From an uncultured Victivallales bacterium (GTDB lineage: Bacteria > Verrucomicrobiota > Lentisphaeria > Victivallales > UBA1829), in assembly GCA_944390795.1 (NCBI GenBank), contig CALXRI010000002.1, forward strand, positions 124,001 to 188,000: a stretch of 64,000 nucleotides of DNA, read 5' to 3'. A program made the translations under genes and the position numbers. The first letter of the stretch is position 1. Every line of letters begins with the position of its first letter. Positions 51,848-60,550 of this stretch are shown here, in pieces. The notes beneath the pieces were generated by a model. That model had not been told where the DNA came from. It searched no databases and saw only the letters and a list, made by a program, of their open reading frames with translations.

Positions 51848-52867
51848 ATGACAAAAATCGGTAACGTATGGGTTTTCATCGAGCAGGAAGGCGGGAAAAT
51901 CGCCGACGTCAGCCTCGAACTCGTCTGCAAAGGCAAAGAGCTTGCCGCCAGGCTGGGCGTCAAGGTCGAGGCCGTTCTTCTCGGCGACAACGTCGCGCAC
52001 TGCGCGGATACGCTTTTCAGCTACGGCGTAAAGACCGTTTTTCTTGCCGAGGACAAACGCCTTGAGCCGTTCACGGTTCTGCCCTATGCCAAGGTCATCA
52101 TGGATCTCATCAAGGAGCACAGGCCGAACATTCTGCTGTTCGGAGCGACGATGAAGGGCCGCGAACTCGCGCCGCGCATCGCTTCCGAAAAGCTCGCCGG
52201 ACTGACGGCCGACTGCACAGACCTCCAGATCGACGACTTCGACGACAAGGTCAACAAGAAATCCTACACCAACAAGCTGATGCAGATCCGTCCCGCATTC
52301 GGGGGCAACATCATCGCAACCATCGTCAACACATGGGACGATCCCCAGATGGTCACGGTGCGCGAAGGCGTGATGAAGATGGACGCGCCTGTTCCGGGGC
52401 TCAAGGGCGAAATTGTAAAAGTGAATGTCGCCCTCACGGAAAAAGAAACCGTCATGAAGGTGGTTGAGCGCATCCGTCAGGAAAAGAGCGTCAATCTCAA
52501 GGGTGCGCAGATCATTGTCTCCGGCGGCTACGGCGTCGGCTCGAAAGAGAACTTCAAGCTGATCCGCGATCTTGCCGAAGCGCTCGGCGGCGAAGTCGGA
52601 GCCTCCCGCGCCGCGGTTGACGCGGGCTGGATCGACCACGATCATCAGGTCGGACAGACCGGCGTGACGGTCCGTCCCAAGCTCTACATCGCCTGCGGCA
52701 TCAGCGGCTCCGTTCAGCACGTCGCCGGAATGAAGGAAAGCAAAAAGATCATAGCCATCAACAGCGATCCGGACGCCCCGATCTTCTCCGTCGCGCACTA
52801 CGGCATCATCGGAGACCTCAACGTCATCATTCCGATGATGATCAAAGCCTACAAAGCCAAAGCCTGA
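51848..52867 (+). CDS. etfA: Electron-transfer flavoprotein alpha subunit (second copy)
   Basis: This 339-residue EtfA lacks the N-terminal ferredoxin domain of the copy in the lactate operon. The FAD-binding domain is seen as IIVSGGYGVGSKENFKLI, GEVGASRAAVDAGWIDHDHQVGQTG, VRPKLYIACGISGSVQHVAGM and INSDPDAPIFSVAHYGIIGD. The ATG at 51848 is chosen with the SD-like GGGGTGA; a GTG at 51839 overlapping the etfB stop is also possible. It is followed after 13 bp by the acyl-CoA dehydrogenase gene, the usual partner. Confidence 0.93.
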   Translation: MTKIGNVWVFIEQEGGKIADVSLELVCKGKELAARLGVKVEAVLLGDNVAHCADTLFSYGVKTVFLAEDKRLEPFTVLPYAKVIMDLIKEHRPNILLFGATMKGRELAPRIASEKLAGLTADCTDLQIDDFDDKVNKKSYTNKLMQIRPAFGGNIIATIVNTWDDPQMVTVREGVMKMDAPVPGLKGEIVKVNVALTEKETVMKVVERIRQEKSVNLKGAQIIVSGGYGVGSKENFKLIRDLAEALGGEVGASRAAVDAGWIDHDHQVGQTGVTVRPKLYIACGISGSVQHVAGMKESKKIIAINSDPDAPIFSVAHYGIIGDLNVIIPMMIKAYKAKA

Positions 52868-52880
52868 GAGGACGAACATC

Positions 52881-54608
52881 ATGTCAAATTTCTACAATGA
52901 CAATCCGGACCTGCTCTTCACGCTGAAAAATCTCGAACTTGAAGAGGTTGTCAAGCTGAAGGAGAAGAACTATACCGAAGTGAAAAAATTCGACTACGCG
53001 CCCGAAAACTTCGAGGATGCGATCGACAGTTACGACAAGGTGCTTGCCGTCATCGGCGACATCACCGGGGAACGGATCGCGCCGCGCTCCAGACAGGTCG
53101 ACGAAGAAGGGCCGCATTTTGAAAACGGAGTAGTCACCTACCATCCGCTGACGAAAAAGAACCTCCAGGAACTCACCGACGCGGGTGTCATGGGCGTGAT
53201 TCTGCCGCGCCAGTACGGCGGGCTCAATTTCCCGACCACCATCTACACGATGATGACGGAAATGGTCTCCCGCGCGGACGCGTCTCTCCAGAACCTCTTC
53301 GGACTTCAGGACATCGGAGAAACAATCTGCGAGTTCGGCGACGAGGAGCAGCGGGCGAAGTATCTGCCCGGCTTCGCCAGCGGCGAAGCCGACGGCGCGA
53401 TGGACCTGACCGAGCCGGATTCCGGCTCCGACCTCCAGTCCGTCCGTCTCAAGGCGACGCAGGATCCCAAGACCGGAAAATGGTATCTGAACGGCATGAA
53501 GCGCTTCATCACGAACGGCTGCGCCAAGACACACCTTGTGCTCGCCCGTTCCGAGGAAGGCACTACGGACGGACGCGGACTTTCGATGTTCATCTGCCAG
53601 AAATGCCCCGAACTGGTCGTCCGCCGCATCGAGCACAAACTGGGCATCCACGGCGTCGCGACCTGCGAACTGCAGTACAACAACGTGCCGGCTGAACTCT
53701 GCGGCCAGCGCAGACGCGGTCTCACAAAATACGTCATGTCTCTGATGAACGGCGCGCGCGTCGCAATCAGCGCTCAGGCGGTCGGCATTGCAGAAGCGGC
53801 TTACCGCGAGGCAAGGAAATACGCCTCCGAGCGCGAGCAGTTCAAGCAGAGCATTGACAGATTCCCTGCGATCTATGACATGCTCGCGCGGATGAAGACC
53901 AAGCTCGCAGCCTCCCGCGCCCTCCTGTATGAAACCACGAAATGTGTCGATCTGCGCAATTCCTACAATCATATCATGGACCACGGTCCGGTTGAGGAAC
54001 AGACCCCTGAAGTCCGCGAGAAATCGAAATACTACTCCAAACTTGCGGCGGCGCTCACCCCGATGAGCAAGGCGCTCTCGACCGAGTCCGCGAACCAGAT
54101 CGCCTACGACTGCATCCAGATCCACGGCGGAACCGGATTCATGCACGACTTCGACGCGGAGCGTTATTACCGCGACGCCCGCATCACGAACATCTATGAA
54201 GGCACCACGCAGCTTCAGGTCGTCGCCGCGATCGGCGGCGTCATGCAGCGCGTTCTGGACAACCACATCAACGAGCTCTTCGACCGGATCAAGGCCGAGG
54301 GCCTTCATGCCAGACTCAAGACGCTCGTGCGCGACATGTTTGAAAAACAGCTTGCCGCGGTCAAGTTCGTCGCGGAAAAGAAGGATGCCGAATACCAGAA
54401 CCTCCGGGCACGGAATCTTGTGGAGAACGAGACCTTCGTCCTGGTCAGCCTTCTGATGCTCCGCGACGCCCAGAAGGACGCAAAGCGCGAAGCTCTCGCC
54501 GAACGCTACATTCTGGACGCGGTTCATGATTTCGAGCGCAACAACCAGATCATCCTCAGCAACGATCTCACGACAATCGACAGACATCGTGAAGTGATCG
54601 ATTACTGA
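52881..54608 (+). CDS. Acyl-CoA dehydrogenase family protein
   Basis: This 575-residue protein is an acyl-CoA dehydrogenase of the longer type, with the FAD-binding AMDLTEPDSGSDLQSVRLKAT, the substrate domain and IHGGTGFMHDFDAERYYRDARITNIYEGTTQLQ, which has the catalytic Glu of the family (YEGT) near residue 446. A C-terminal extension beyond about 455 is present, as in the larger AidB/AcdA-like members. It dehydrogenates an acyl-CoA or related CoA ester and passes electrons to EtfBA encoded directly upstream. In anaerobes such pairs can couple crotonyl-CoA-type reduction to ferredoxin reduction; that role here is inferred. Confidence 0.93.
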   Translation: MSNFYNDNPDLLFTLKNLELEEVVKLKEKNYTEVKKFDYAPENFEDAIDSYDKVLAVIGDITGERIAPRSRQVDEEGPHFENGVVTYHPLTKKNLQELTDAGVMGVILPRQYGGLNFPTTIYTMMTEMVSRADASLQNLFGLQDIGETICEFGDEEQRAKYLPGFASGEADGAMDLTEPDSGSDLQSVRLKATQDPKTGKWYLNGMKRFITNGCAKTHLVLARSEEGTTDGRGLSMFICQKCPELVVRRIEHKLGIHGVATCELQYNNVPAELCGQRRRGLTKYVMSLMNGARVAISAQAVGIAEAAYREARKYASEREQFKQSIDRFPAIYDMLARMKTKLAASRALLYETTKCVDLRNSYNHIMDHGPVEEQTPEVREKSKYYSKLAAALTPMSKALSTESANQIAYDCIQIHGGTGFMHDFDAERYYRDARITNIYEGTTQLQVVAAIGGVMQRVLDNHINELFDRIKAEGLHARLKTLVRDMFEKQLAAVKFVAEKKDAEYQNLRARNLVENETFVLVSLLMLRDAQKDAKREALAERYILDAVHDFERNNQIILSNDLTTIDRHREVIDY

Positions 54609-54630
54609 TCGAAAAAAGGAGTTCTGCTTT

Positions 54631-54906
54631 ATGAACAATGAATATCTTGCCAGAGCAAGAGAAAAGGTGCCCGACGCAAAAACACTGATCGTGCTGGCGT
54701 CCAAGCGGGCACGGCTGCTGGCGACCGGCGCACCGCCGATGGTCAGATGCAAGGACGAAAATTTCCTTGACGTCGCTCTTCTGGAAATCGCCGAAGGCAA
54801 GCTTGTCGCCAGTTTCGAGGACAAGCCCCAGGACGATTTCATGTCGGAAATCGCGGCGGTCAAAGCCGCGGCGGCCGCAGAAGCCGGGAAGAAATCCGAC
54901 GCCTGA
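54631..54906 (+). CDS. rpoZ: RNA polymerase omega subunit
   Basis: This 91-residue protein matches RpoZ: LIVLASKRARLLATGAPPMV and DVALLEIAEGKLVASF are typical of omega, which stabilises the beta-prime subunit. The C-terminus is alanine/lysine-rich. An AAGGAG SD precedes the ATG. It follows the acyl-CoA dehydrogenase by 22 bp, so it may be partly read through from that operon. Confidence 0.88.
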   Translation: MNNEYLARAREKVPDAKTLIVLASKRARLLATGAPPMVRCKDENFLDVALLEIAEGKLVASFEDKPQDDFMSEIAAVKAAAAAEAGKKSDA

Positions 54907-54964
54907 TCCGCTGCGCAGCGCTGCAGGCATTTCCAGGGACGAGGACGACAGTTCTTACAGCTGT

Positions 54965-54992
54965 TTGACTCGTCCTTGGCAGTTTTTAAAGT
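54965..54992 (+). promoter_or_regulatory. Candidate promoter of purE
   Basis: -35 TTGACT (54965-54970) and a weak -10 TAAAGT (54987-54992) with a 16-bp spacer, about 25 bases before the purE ATG. Confidence 0.45.
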
Positions 54993-55016
54993 ACTCTCTG
55001 AAAGGAAAATATCGTT

Positions 55017-55523
55017 ATGACCGCAGAAATCGCCGTCATCATGGGAAGCAAAAGCGACCTTCCTTCTCTGAAAGGGGCCTTCGACACCCTGAAAAAATTC
55101 GGACTGCCGTTTGAGGCACGCGTCCTTTCCGCACACCGGACGCCGGATGCCGCCGCGGAATATGCGAAAAACGCGGAATCACGCGGAATCAAAGTCATCC
55201 TCTGCGCAGCGGGCATGGCCGCTCATCTCGGCGGAGTCATCGCCGCCCATACAACGCTTCCGGTCATCGGCATCCCGATGGCAGGCGAACCCTTCCACGG
55301 CTGGGACGCCCTTCTTGCCATGGTGCAGATGCCGCCCGGAATCCCGGTTGCGACAGTGACTGCCGGCCCCGCAGGAGCGAAAAATGCCGCACTTCTGGCT
55401 GTCGCCATTCTCGCACTGTCCAATCCGGAACTCGCGGGGAAACTCAAGGATTTCCGCGCAGCCCAGACAAGACAGGTGGAAGAGGCGGATGCCGCCCTGC
55501 AGGCGGAAATCGCCAGCCTTTGA
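55017..55523 (+). CDS. purE: N5-carboxyaminoimidazole ribonucleotide mutase
   Basis: This 168-residue protein is class I Pur[11 protein letters not shown] near the start, VLSAHRTPD with the active-site His, [15 protein letters not shown] and [30 protein letters not shown]. It converts N5-CAIR to CAIR in purine synthesis together with PurK. purK is not visible beside it. The ATG is preceded by an AAAGGA SD. Confidence 0.96.
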   Translation: MTAEIAVIMGSKSDLPSLKGAFDTLKKFGLPFEARVLSAHRTPDAAAEYAKNAESRGIKVILCAAGMAAHLGGVIAAHTTLPVIGIPMAGEPFHGWDALLAMVQMPPGIPVATVTAGPAGAKNAALLAVAILALSNPELAGKLKDFRAAQTRQVEEADAALQAEIASL

Positions 55524-55550
55524 AAAACGGCCCCGGGAGACGGAAGCAGG

Positions 55551-56504
55551 ATGGGAAGCAGGATGAACAAGCGGACAGAAAGCCGTGCGCACCTGCCGCT
55601 GCTTGTTCCCGTATTGCTTTTCTGTCTGACCGCGTCTTTCGCACTCCGGGGCGACAGCAATGCTCCTCCGGAATCGGAAGAAAGCAAAGCGGTCCCATCT
55701 CCGGACCGTCCGGGAAAAATTCTGCTCAACACCGTTTCCGCCAGCCTGAAGACCATAGAAAAAGAATCTCCAGTATTCTTCCGGCAGCTGGAACGGAAAA
55801 TGGCGGGGGAAAAGGACCGTCTTGCATCGGCGTTTCTAGTTGCGCTTGCTCCGGAGCTCGCACAGCGCCCCGCAGAGATGCCGTGTGCAGAAATCAAGCA
55901 CCCGCCGTTTCATGCACTCCTGCTGGAAAACAGGCGGATTCTGTATCTTTCCCTCGGATCATTCTCGCCGGAAACGAAAACGGGACTGGAAAACGCGCTG
56001 CGCCAGACATGGCAGGAACAGGTCCATTTGACTGGAATCATCCTCGATCTTCGCGACGCCGCGGGCGACAACCCGCTTGACGGCCGGGAAGTGTTTTCCC
56101 TCCTCTCTTTCCGTGGAGACAAGAACACGGTTCAGCACGTTCCTGTCCCGATTCTGGTCCTGACGAACGGCAATACGAGCGGTGCAGCCGAAATCCTGGC
56201 AAAACTTCTGGAACACACCCGTTACGGACTCTGCATCGGTGAAAAAACCCGGGGGGAACCGTTTCCGCGCAGAGCAATCCGATCCGGAGGAAATACTCTG
56301 CACATTCCGCTGATCCCGGAAAAACTGGGAAATCTGACTGCGGATGCACTGACTCCCGCGGTCGCGGTCGCAGCCACTCCCCGCATGGAGATCGGCGCCT
56401 TGCGAAAGCAGCTGCCCTTCACGGAACAATCCGATCCTTCGCTCAGCCGGGCCAGGGATCTCCTGCTCAGTCTTGACACGCTTAACCAAAAATGGAGAAA
56501 ATAG
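55551..56504 (+). CDS. Minimal S41 (C-terminal processing) peptidase-like protein
   Basis: This 317-residue protein has an N-terminal membrane or signal segment ([18 protein letters not shown]). The rest resembles the catalytic part of S41/Ctp proteases: [42 protein letters not shown] with the candidate Ser nucleophile, and [14 protein letters not shown] with the candidate Lys. The family usually also carries a PDZ domain, which is missing here. It may be a minimal peptidase or an inactive relative. It is followed 5 bases later by the GHL10 hydrolase gene. Confidence 0.75.
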   Translation: MGSRMNKRTESRAHLPLLVPVLLFCLTASFALRGDSNAPPESEESKAVPSPDRPGKILLNTVSASLKTIEKESPVFFRQLERKMAGEKDRLASAFLVALAPELAQRPAEMPCAEIKHPPFHALLLENRRILYLSLGSFSPETKTGLENALRQTWQEQVHLTGIILDLRDAAGDNPLDGREVFSLLSFRGDKNTVQHVPVPILVLTNGNTSGAAEILAKLLEHTRYGLCIGEKTRGEPFPRRAIRSGGNTLHIPLIPEKLGNLTADALTPAVAVAATPRMEIGALRKQLPFTEQSDPSLSRARDLLLSLDTLNQKWRK

Positions 56505-56509
56505 CCCAC

Positions 56510-57847
56510 ATGAACAAACTGACCGCAATTCTGTCATCCGCTCTTGCCATGGCTCTCCCGCTTTGCCTTGCCGGCGCGCCGAACAGTTTCAAGGTTCTGT
56601 ATGAAAATGGAAAACCGGTGCCTTACTCCTGTTTGAAGGGTGAACAGCGCCGCGTTATCATTCCAACGGCCTACCAGAAAAAAAGCGGGGAATTCCGCGG
56701 CGCCTGGGTCGCTACGATTTCCAATCTGGATTTCCCGAAGACGGACACGCCTTACGCGTTCAAAATGAAATTCAGGACCATTGCAGTCAACCTGAAACGG
56801 GCGGGATTCACCGCCGTGATTTTTCAAGTCCGCCCCTCCAACGACGCCTTCTATCAGTCAGAATACAATCCATGGTCGCGCTACATCCGCGGGACGGAGG
56901 GATACGCCTATAAAAACTTTGATCCGCTGCAGTACATGACCGCCGAAGCACAGCGCCAGGGACTGGAGTTTCATGCCTGGCTGAATCCTTTCCGTGTGGC
57001 GAAATCAACCCGCCTGAGCAAGACGGATTACCTTGCCACGCTCGCTCCCGGCAACTTCGCACGCAGAAATCCGGATGCGGTGATCGCCGTTCCCGTGCAG
57101 GGCGGCAGCATGCTGATGCTGGATCCGGGACATCCGAAAGTCAAGGAGTTTCTTCTGAACACCGTGAGAGAAATCATTGCCAACTACAATGTGGACGCCA
57201 TTCATTTCGACGACTACTTCTATCCCTACGAGGGTATCCGCGATCTCGACGCCGCGACCTACCGGACCTACAACAGAAATTCGAAATTCACCATTCAGGA
57301 CTGGCGGCGCAACAATATCGACGATCTGATCTTCAGTGTCTCATCCCTGATCCGGAAAAACAATTCCTCGAAAGGCAAACAGATCCAGTTCGGAGTCAGC
57401 CCGTTCGGGATCTGGCTGAATCAGGCATCCACGAAATACGGATCTCCGACCAGCGGCAGCGAATCCTACTTCAAGCAGTTTGCGGATACCCGCTACTGGG
57501 TGAAAAAAGGCTGGCTGGATTATATCATCCCGCAGATTTACTGGAATTTCTCCCATGCGAAAGCTCCGTATGCCGCGCTGACGGACTGGTGGTCCGACAC
57601 GGTTGCGGGAACGCGCACAAAACTTTACATCGGGCTCGCCGCATACAACCAGAAACCCGGCGCCGCGGGATGGAGCAATCCGGACGAATTGAAAAATCAG
57701 GTTCTCTACACGCTCCGCCGCGCCAATATCCGCGGAGTGTCCCTGTTCAGCTACAAGCACCTCTTCTCCCCGGACAACGCCGTCAAGAAAGAAGCGGTGA
57801 AAAAACTGGTGATCGGCTGCTGGCGCGGCGAACTCCCTTATCGCTAG
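56510..57847 (+). CDS. GHL10 family secreted glycosyl hydrolase-like protein
   Basis: This 445-residue protein has a signal peptide (MNKLTAILSSALAMALPLCLAGA). It contains the blocks of the GHL10/DUF187 family: EFRGAWVATISNLDFPK, FTAVIFQVRPSNDAFY, LEFHAWLNPFRVAK, VDAIHFDDYFYPY and QFGVSPFGIW, then WLDYIIPQIYWNF. The Asp pair in HFDDYFYP is a likely active-site element. Relatives include YngK; activity on peptidoglycan or polysaccharide is suspected but not established for this protein. The ATG at 56510 starts the signal peptide and follows a TGGAGA SD. Confidence 0.9.
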   Translation: MNKLTAILSSALAMALPLCLAGAPNSFKVLYENGKPVPYSCLKGEQRRVIIPTAYQKKSGEFRGAWVATISNLDFPKTDTPYAFKMKFRTIAVNLKRAGFTAVIFQVRPSNDAFYQSEYNPWSRYIRGTEGYAYKNFDPLQYMTAEAQRQGLEFHAWLNPFRVAKSTRLSKTDYLATLAPGNFARRNPDAVIAVPVQGGSMLMLDPGHPKVKEFLLNTVREIIANYNVDAIHFDDYFYPYEGIRDLDAATYRTYNRNSKFTIQDWRRNNIDDLIFSVSSLIRKNNSSKGKQIQFGVSPFGIWLNQASTKYGSPTSGSESYFKQFADTRYWVKKGWLDYIIPQIYWNFSHAKAPYAALTDWWSDTVAGTRTKLYIGLAAYNQKPGAAGWSNPDELKNQVLYTLRRANIRGVSLFSYKHLFSPDNAVKKEAVKKLVIGCWRGELPYR

Positions 57848-57887
57848 GAAAGTCCATTTCAAAGGATGCACGGGGGAATGAGCGGAT

Positions 57888-58997
57888 TCAGCGGCGGAGA
57901 GATTCATACAAGGCAAGATAGGCCCGGCACATCTCCTCATTCGTCATAATGACACGTCCCTCGTATCGCGATGCGGAAAGCGCGCTCTGAAGACGTTCCG
58001 CAATGGAATCGGGCGCCTCCCCGTCAAAGTCGGCGAGGAAGAAATGATCGCCGATCCGGGCGCAAAGTTCCGGCAGGGAGTCCGCCGTGCTGCAGAAGAC
58101 TGGAATTCCGGCGGAAAAGGCCTCGGCGAGCGTCAGTCCGTAACCTTCATAGCGGGAAGGCATGGCGAAAAGATCAAACATGGTCATCAGAGATGCGCCG
58201 TCTTTCCGGTATCCCGGCATGCGGATGCGCAGATTCGAGCATTTCGCCTCCACCTCGGCCGCCTGCTGCCGGAGCCGTTCCCGCTCCGGACCGTCGCCGA
58301 TGAGCACAACGCCAAGCGTTCTCTCCTTCGGAAGTCTCCGCGACAGATACGGCAGCAGCGTCAGAAAGCGGTCAAACCCCTTCTGCGGATCAAGACGGCC
58401 GAGCAGACCGATGATTTTTGAGCAGGACTCCACTTCCCACTCCCGCTTCAGCGACGCAATCGTTTCCGGCGAAGCCTGCGGGACCGGGTCGGAACCGTTG
58501 TAAATCACGCGGATGGAGTTCTCCTTCAAGCCGCATTTTCTCTCATGGAAGCGGGCGGCGGCATTGGATACGGCAGTGCAGACATCACAGAGGGGAAAGG
58601 TCAGACGGTCCAGAAAAAAGAAAAGTCCCTTTCCGGGACGGCGTTCGGCAATGTGAACCGTATTCACAAGAGGCTTCCGCGTCAGGACATTGACCATGCG
58701 TCCCAGAAGATTCGGATGCATCAGATGGGTATGAATCACATCGGGATTTTCCATGCGGATCACCCGATACAGCGAAAGAATCCTCCATGGAGTTCCTTTT
58801 GTCAGACGCAGAAAAACAAGTTTTGCGCCGCAGGCAAGAAGGGCGTCCGGAATGGCGCGCTGCTCCGGCGGAGGTTCGGGCGTCAGGGAGACCACGGTCA
58901 CATCATGCCCATGGAGGCGGAGACGGCGCACCAGTTCCAGCACGACCTTTTCCGCTCCGCCGTGCGCCAGTTCCGTAAGAATCATCAGAAGTTTCAT
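57888..58997 (-). CDS. Family 4 glycosyltransferase
   Basis: This 369-residue GT-B protein begins LLMILTELAHGGAEKVVLEL, has the SNAAARFHERKCG and IRVIYNGSDP blocks and ends with the PSRYEGYGLTLAEAFSAGIPVFCS donor-site signature with the E-x7-E type pair. GT4 enzymes move sugars from nucleotide-sugar donors onto lipids or polysaccharides. The acceptor is unknown. It is alone on the minus strand, converging on the GHL10 hydrolase gene. Confidence 0.93.
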   Translation of the reverse strand: MKLLMILTELAHGGAEKVVLELVRRLRLHGHDVTVVSLTPEPPPEQRAIPDALLACGAKLVFLRLTKGTPWRILSLYRVIRMENPDVIHTHLMHPNLLGRMVNVLTRKPLVNTVHIAERRPGKGLFFFLDRLTFPLCDVCTAVSNAAARFHERKCGLKENSIRVIYNGSDPVPQASPETIASLKREWEVESCSKIIGLLGRLDPQKGFDRFLTLLPYLSRRLPKERTLGVVLIGDGPERERLRQQAAEVEAKCSNLRIRMPGYRKDGASLMTMFDLFAMPSRYEGYGLTLAEAFSAGIPVFCSTADSLPELCARIGDHFFLADFDGEAPDSIAERLQSALSASRYEGRVIMTNEEMCRAYLALYESLRR

Positions 58998-59008
58998 AGA
59001 CAGCCCCG

Positions 59009-59041
59009 AAAAAAAGAGACATCCGGATTCCCGGATGTCTC
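59009..59041 (-). terminator. Terminator of the LA_2272-like gene pair
   Basis: On the minus strand GAGACATCCGG pairs with CCGGATGTCTC around a 4-base loop and is followed by seven T residues. It lies 25 bases after the stop of the smaller repeat protein gene. Confidence 0.93.
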
Positions 59042-59065
59042 CACATGACCACGGAATATGAACCG

Positions 59066-59524
59066 TCAGAAGCGGAAGTTCACAAACGGGAAGAACGGAA
59101 CCGAGGAATCCTTGATGATGTTCACGATTCCGATCTGAAAGGATTTGTCCTTTGCAAAGTTGACGATTCCGAACTGGAGTCCTTTGACGGTATCGGCATT
59201 GTTGACCAGTGTGCTGGCCTGAAGCCCTTCCAGCCTTTTGGCGGAATTGAACAGCGGAGCGGCCTGCACGCCGTAGACTTCGTCGCTCATGCTGGCGAAG
59301 ATGGATCCCTCTACGCCGGCGACAAAAGTTCCGCTGCCGAATCCGACGGGAACACCGACCTTGACGCCATAGACATTGAATACGTCAGCCGTCTGGGGCA
59401 CCCCGGGCACAAAGGTGAAGGAAATGAAATCCCACGGCTGTTCCGCCTGCGCCTCCTGCGCCTCCTGCGCAGGAAGGGAAAGCGAAAGCAGGCAAACGGC
59501 AACTGCGGCAAAGAAAATCTTCAT
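59066..59524 (-). CDS. LA_2272-like repeat-containing surface protein, short
   Basis: This 152-residue exported protein has a signal peptide (MKIFFAAVAVCLLSLSLPA). The body repeats a motif of the type G-(L/F)-Q-x-G-(I/V)-N, seen as YGVQAAPLFN, GLQFGIVNFA and FQIGIVNII. Such repeats resemble the surface repeat proteins first named from Leptospira (LA_2272 family) and likely form a beta-solenoid or barrel on the outer surface. It is 13 bp after its larger paralogue in one operon. The function is unknown. Confidence 0.78.
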   Translation of the reverse strand: MKIFFAAVAVCLLSLSLPAQEAQEAQAEQPWDFISFTFVPGVPQTADVFNVYGVKVGVPVGFGSGTFVAGVEGSIFASMSDEVYGVQAAPLFNSAKRLEGLQASTLVNNADTVKGLQFGIVNFAKDKSFQIGIVNIIKDSSVPFFPFVNFRF

Positions 59525-59537
59525 TTTGCTACCTCCT

Positions 59538-60329
59538 TCATTTCACGGACGCGGATTTTTCCGCCGCCGGGGTTTCCGCGGCATTCTTGTCGTCGGAACC
59601 GATGCAGATATTGAAGATCGGCATGACAGGCACCCAGCTGTCCGCTATGATGTTGATTCCGCCGAGCTGAATGCCCTCGTCGGAGCTGAAATTGATGACA
59701 CCGCACTGGAAGCCCTTGAAGACGCCGCTCACAATGTTGACAGCACCGCACTGGAAGCCCTTGAAAATTTTGGAGACAATGTTGACCGCTCCGAACTGGA
59801 AACCGCCGAATTCCCCGTCTGTCACCGTCACGGCGCCGGTCTGAAACCCCTTGAAGCCGTCCATTGCCACAGAGGAAATACCAGCCTGGCAGCCGACAGA
59901 CGGATCGGTCAGGAAGGAAAGACCGGCCGCCTGGAAACCGGTAAGCCGTCTGGCAAGAGCAAGCGACATGGTTCCCTGAACGCCGTAGACCTCGCCCAGC
60001 GCGATCGAAGGACCGAACCAGGAAGCCTGGCAGCCGTCCACGTCTTTGGTTCCGCTGTAGAGAAAAGACGCTTCAATTCCTTTCACCACGCCCCTGCCGC
60101 CGGTTGCGGGAATGCCAAGTTTCAATCCGTAGACGGTCGATGTCATGGAACTGTTGGGAAGACCGGGAATGAACACAAGCTGAAAAGGCGTCCAGCTTGC
60201 ATCCTGCTGCTGTGCATTCGCAGCGGCCGGAGTTCCGGAATTCGCCGCAGCCGCATTGTCCGCGGCAAAGAGTCCGCAGGCGGAAAGGACCAGCGCCGCA
60301 ACGGCGCCGCTTTTGAGCAGAGTTTTCAT
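59538..60329 (-). CDS. LA_2272-like repeat-containing surface protein, long
   Basis: This 263-residue paralogue of the neighbouring gene product has a signal peptide ending in LSACG, possibly a lipobox. Repeats of about 19 residues, each with a GFQxGAVNI core (GFQTGAVTV, GFQFGAVNI, GFQCGAVNI, GFQCGVINF, GIQLGGINI), run from about residue 165 to 235. It presumably makes a beta-rich surface protein together with its smaller partner. It starts divergently from the UPF0489 gene. Confidence 0.8.
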   Translation of the reverse strand: MKTLLKSGAVAALVLSACGLFAADNAAAANSGTPAAANAQQQDASWTPFQLVFIPGLPNSSMTSTVYGLKLGIPATGGRGVVKGIEASFLYSGTKDVDGCQASWFGPSIALGEVYGVQGTMSLALARRLTGFQAAGLSFLTDPSVGCQAGISSVAMDGFKGFQTGAVTVTDGEFGGFQFGAVNIVSKIFKGFQCGAVNIVSGVFKGFQCGVINFSSDEGIQLGGINIIADSWVPVMPIFNICIGSDDKNAAETPAAEKSASVK

Positions 60330-60377
60330 ATTCTCTCCTTGGTTGGTTGAAAATGACGACTCGAAACAGGCCTCCCG

Positions 60378-60405
60378 TTGACTCGCGCCAAATGGAAGCT
60401 ATATT
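60378..60405 (+). promoter_or_regulatory. Promoter of the UPF0489 gene
   Basis: -35 TTGACT (60378-60383) and -10 TATATT (60400-60405) have a 16-bp spacer. It lies about 145 bases before the ATG, so the untranslated leader is long. Confidence 0.7.
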
Positions 60406-60550
60406 ATCCTGCTGCAGTAATTTATACCGGGAAGGAAAATCTTCAAGCCGGGATACGCTCCGAAAGGACAAAAACATAAAAAAATATTTGTGTAAAACGG
60501 AAAATGTCGGACAACTGTTTTCATCGGCATCTTAACAGCGGGAGTCTCCA

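Noticed and set aside
55551-56504. S41-like gene considered as a frameshifted remnant of a full Ctp protease
   Set aside because: The frame is intact from signal peptide to stop and no PDZ remnant is visible in neighbouring frames.
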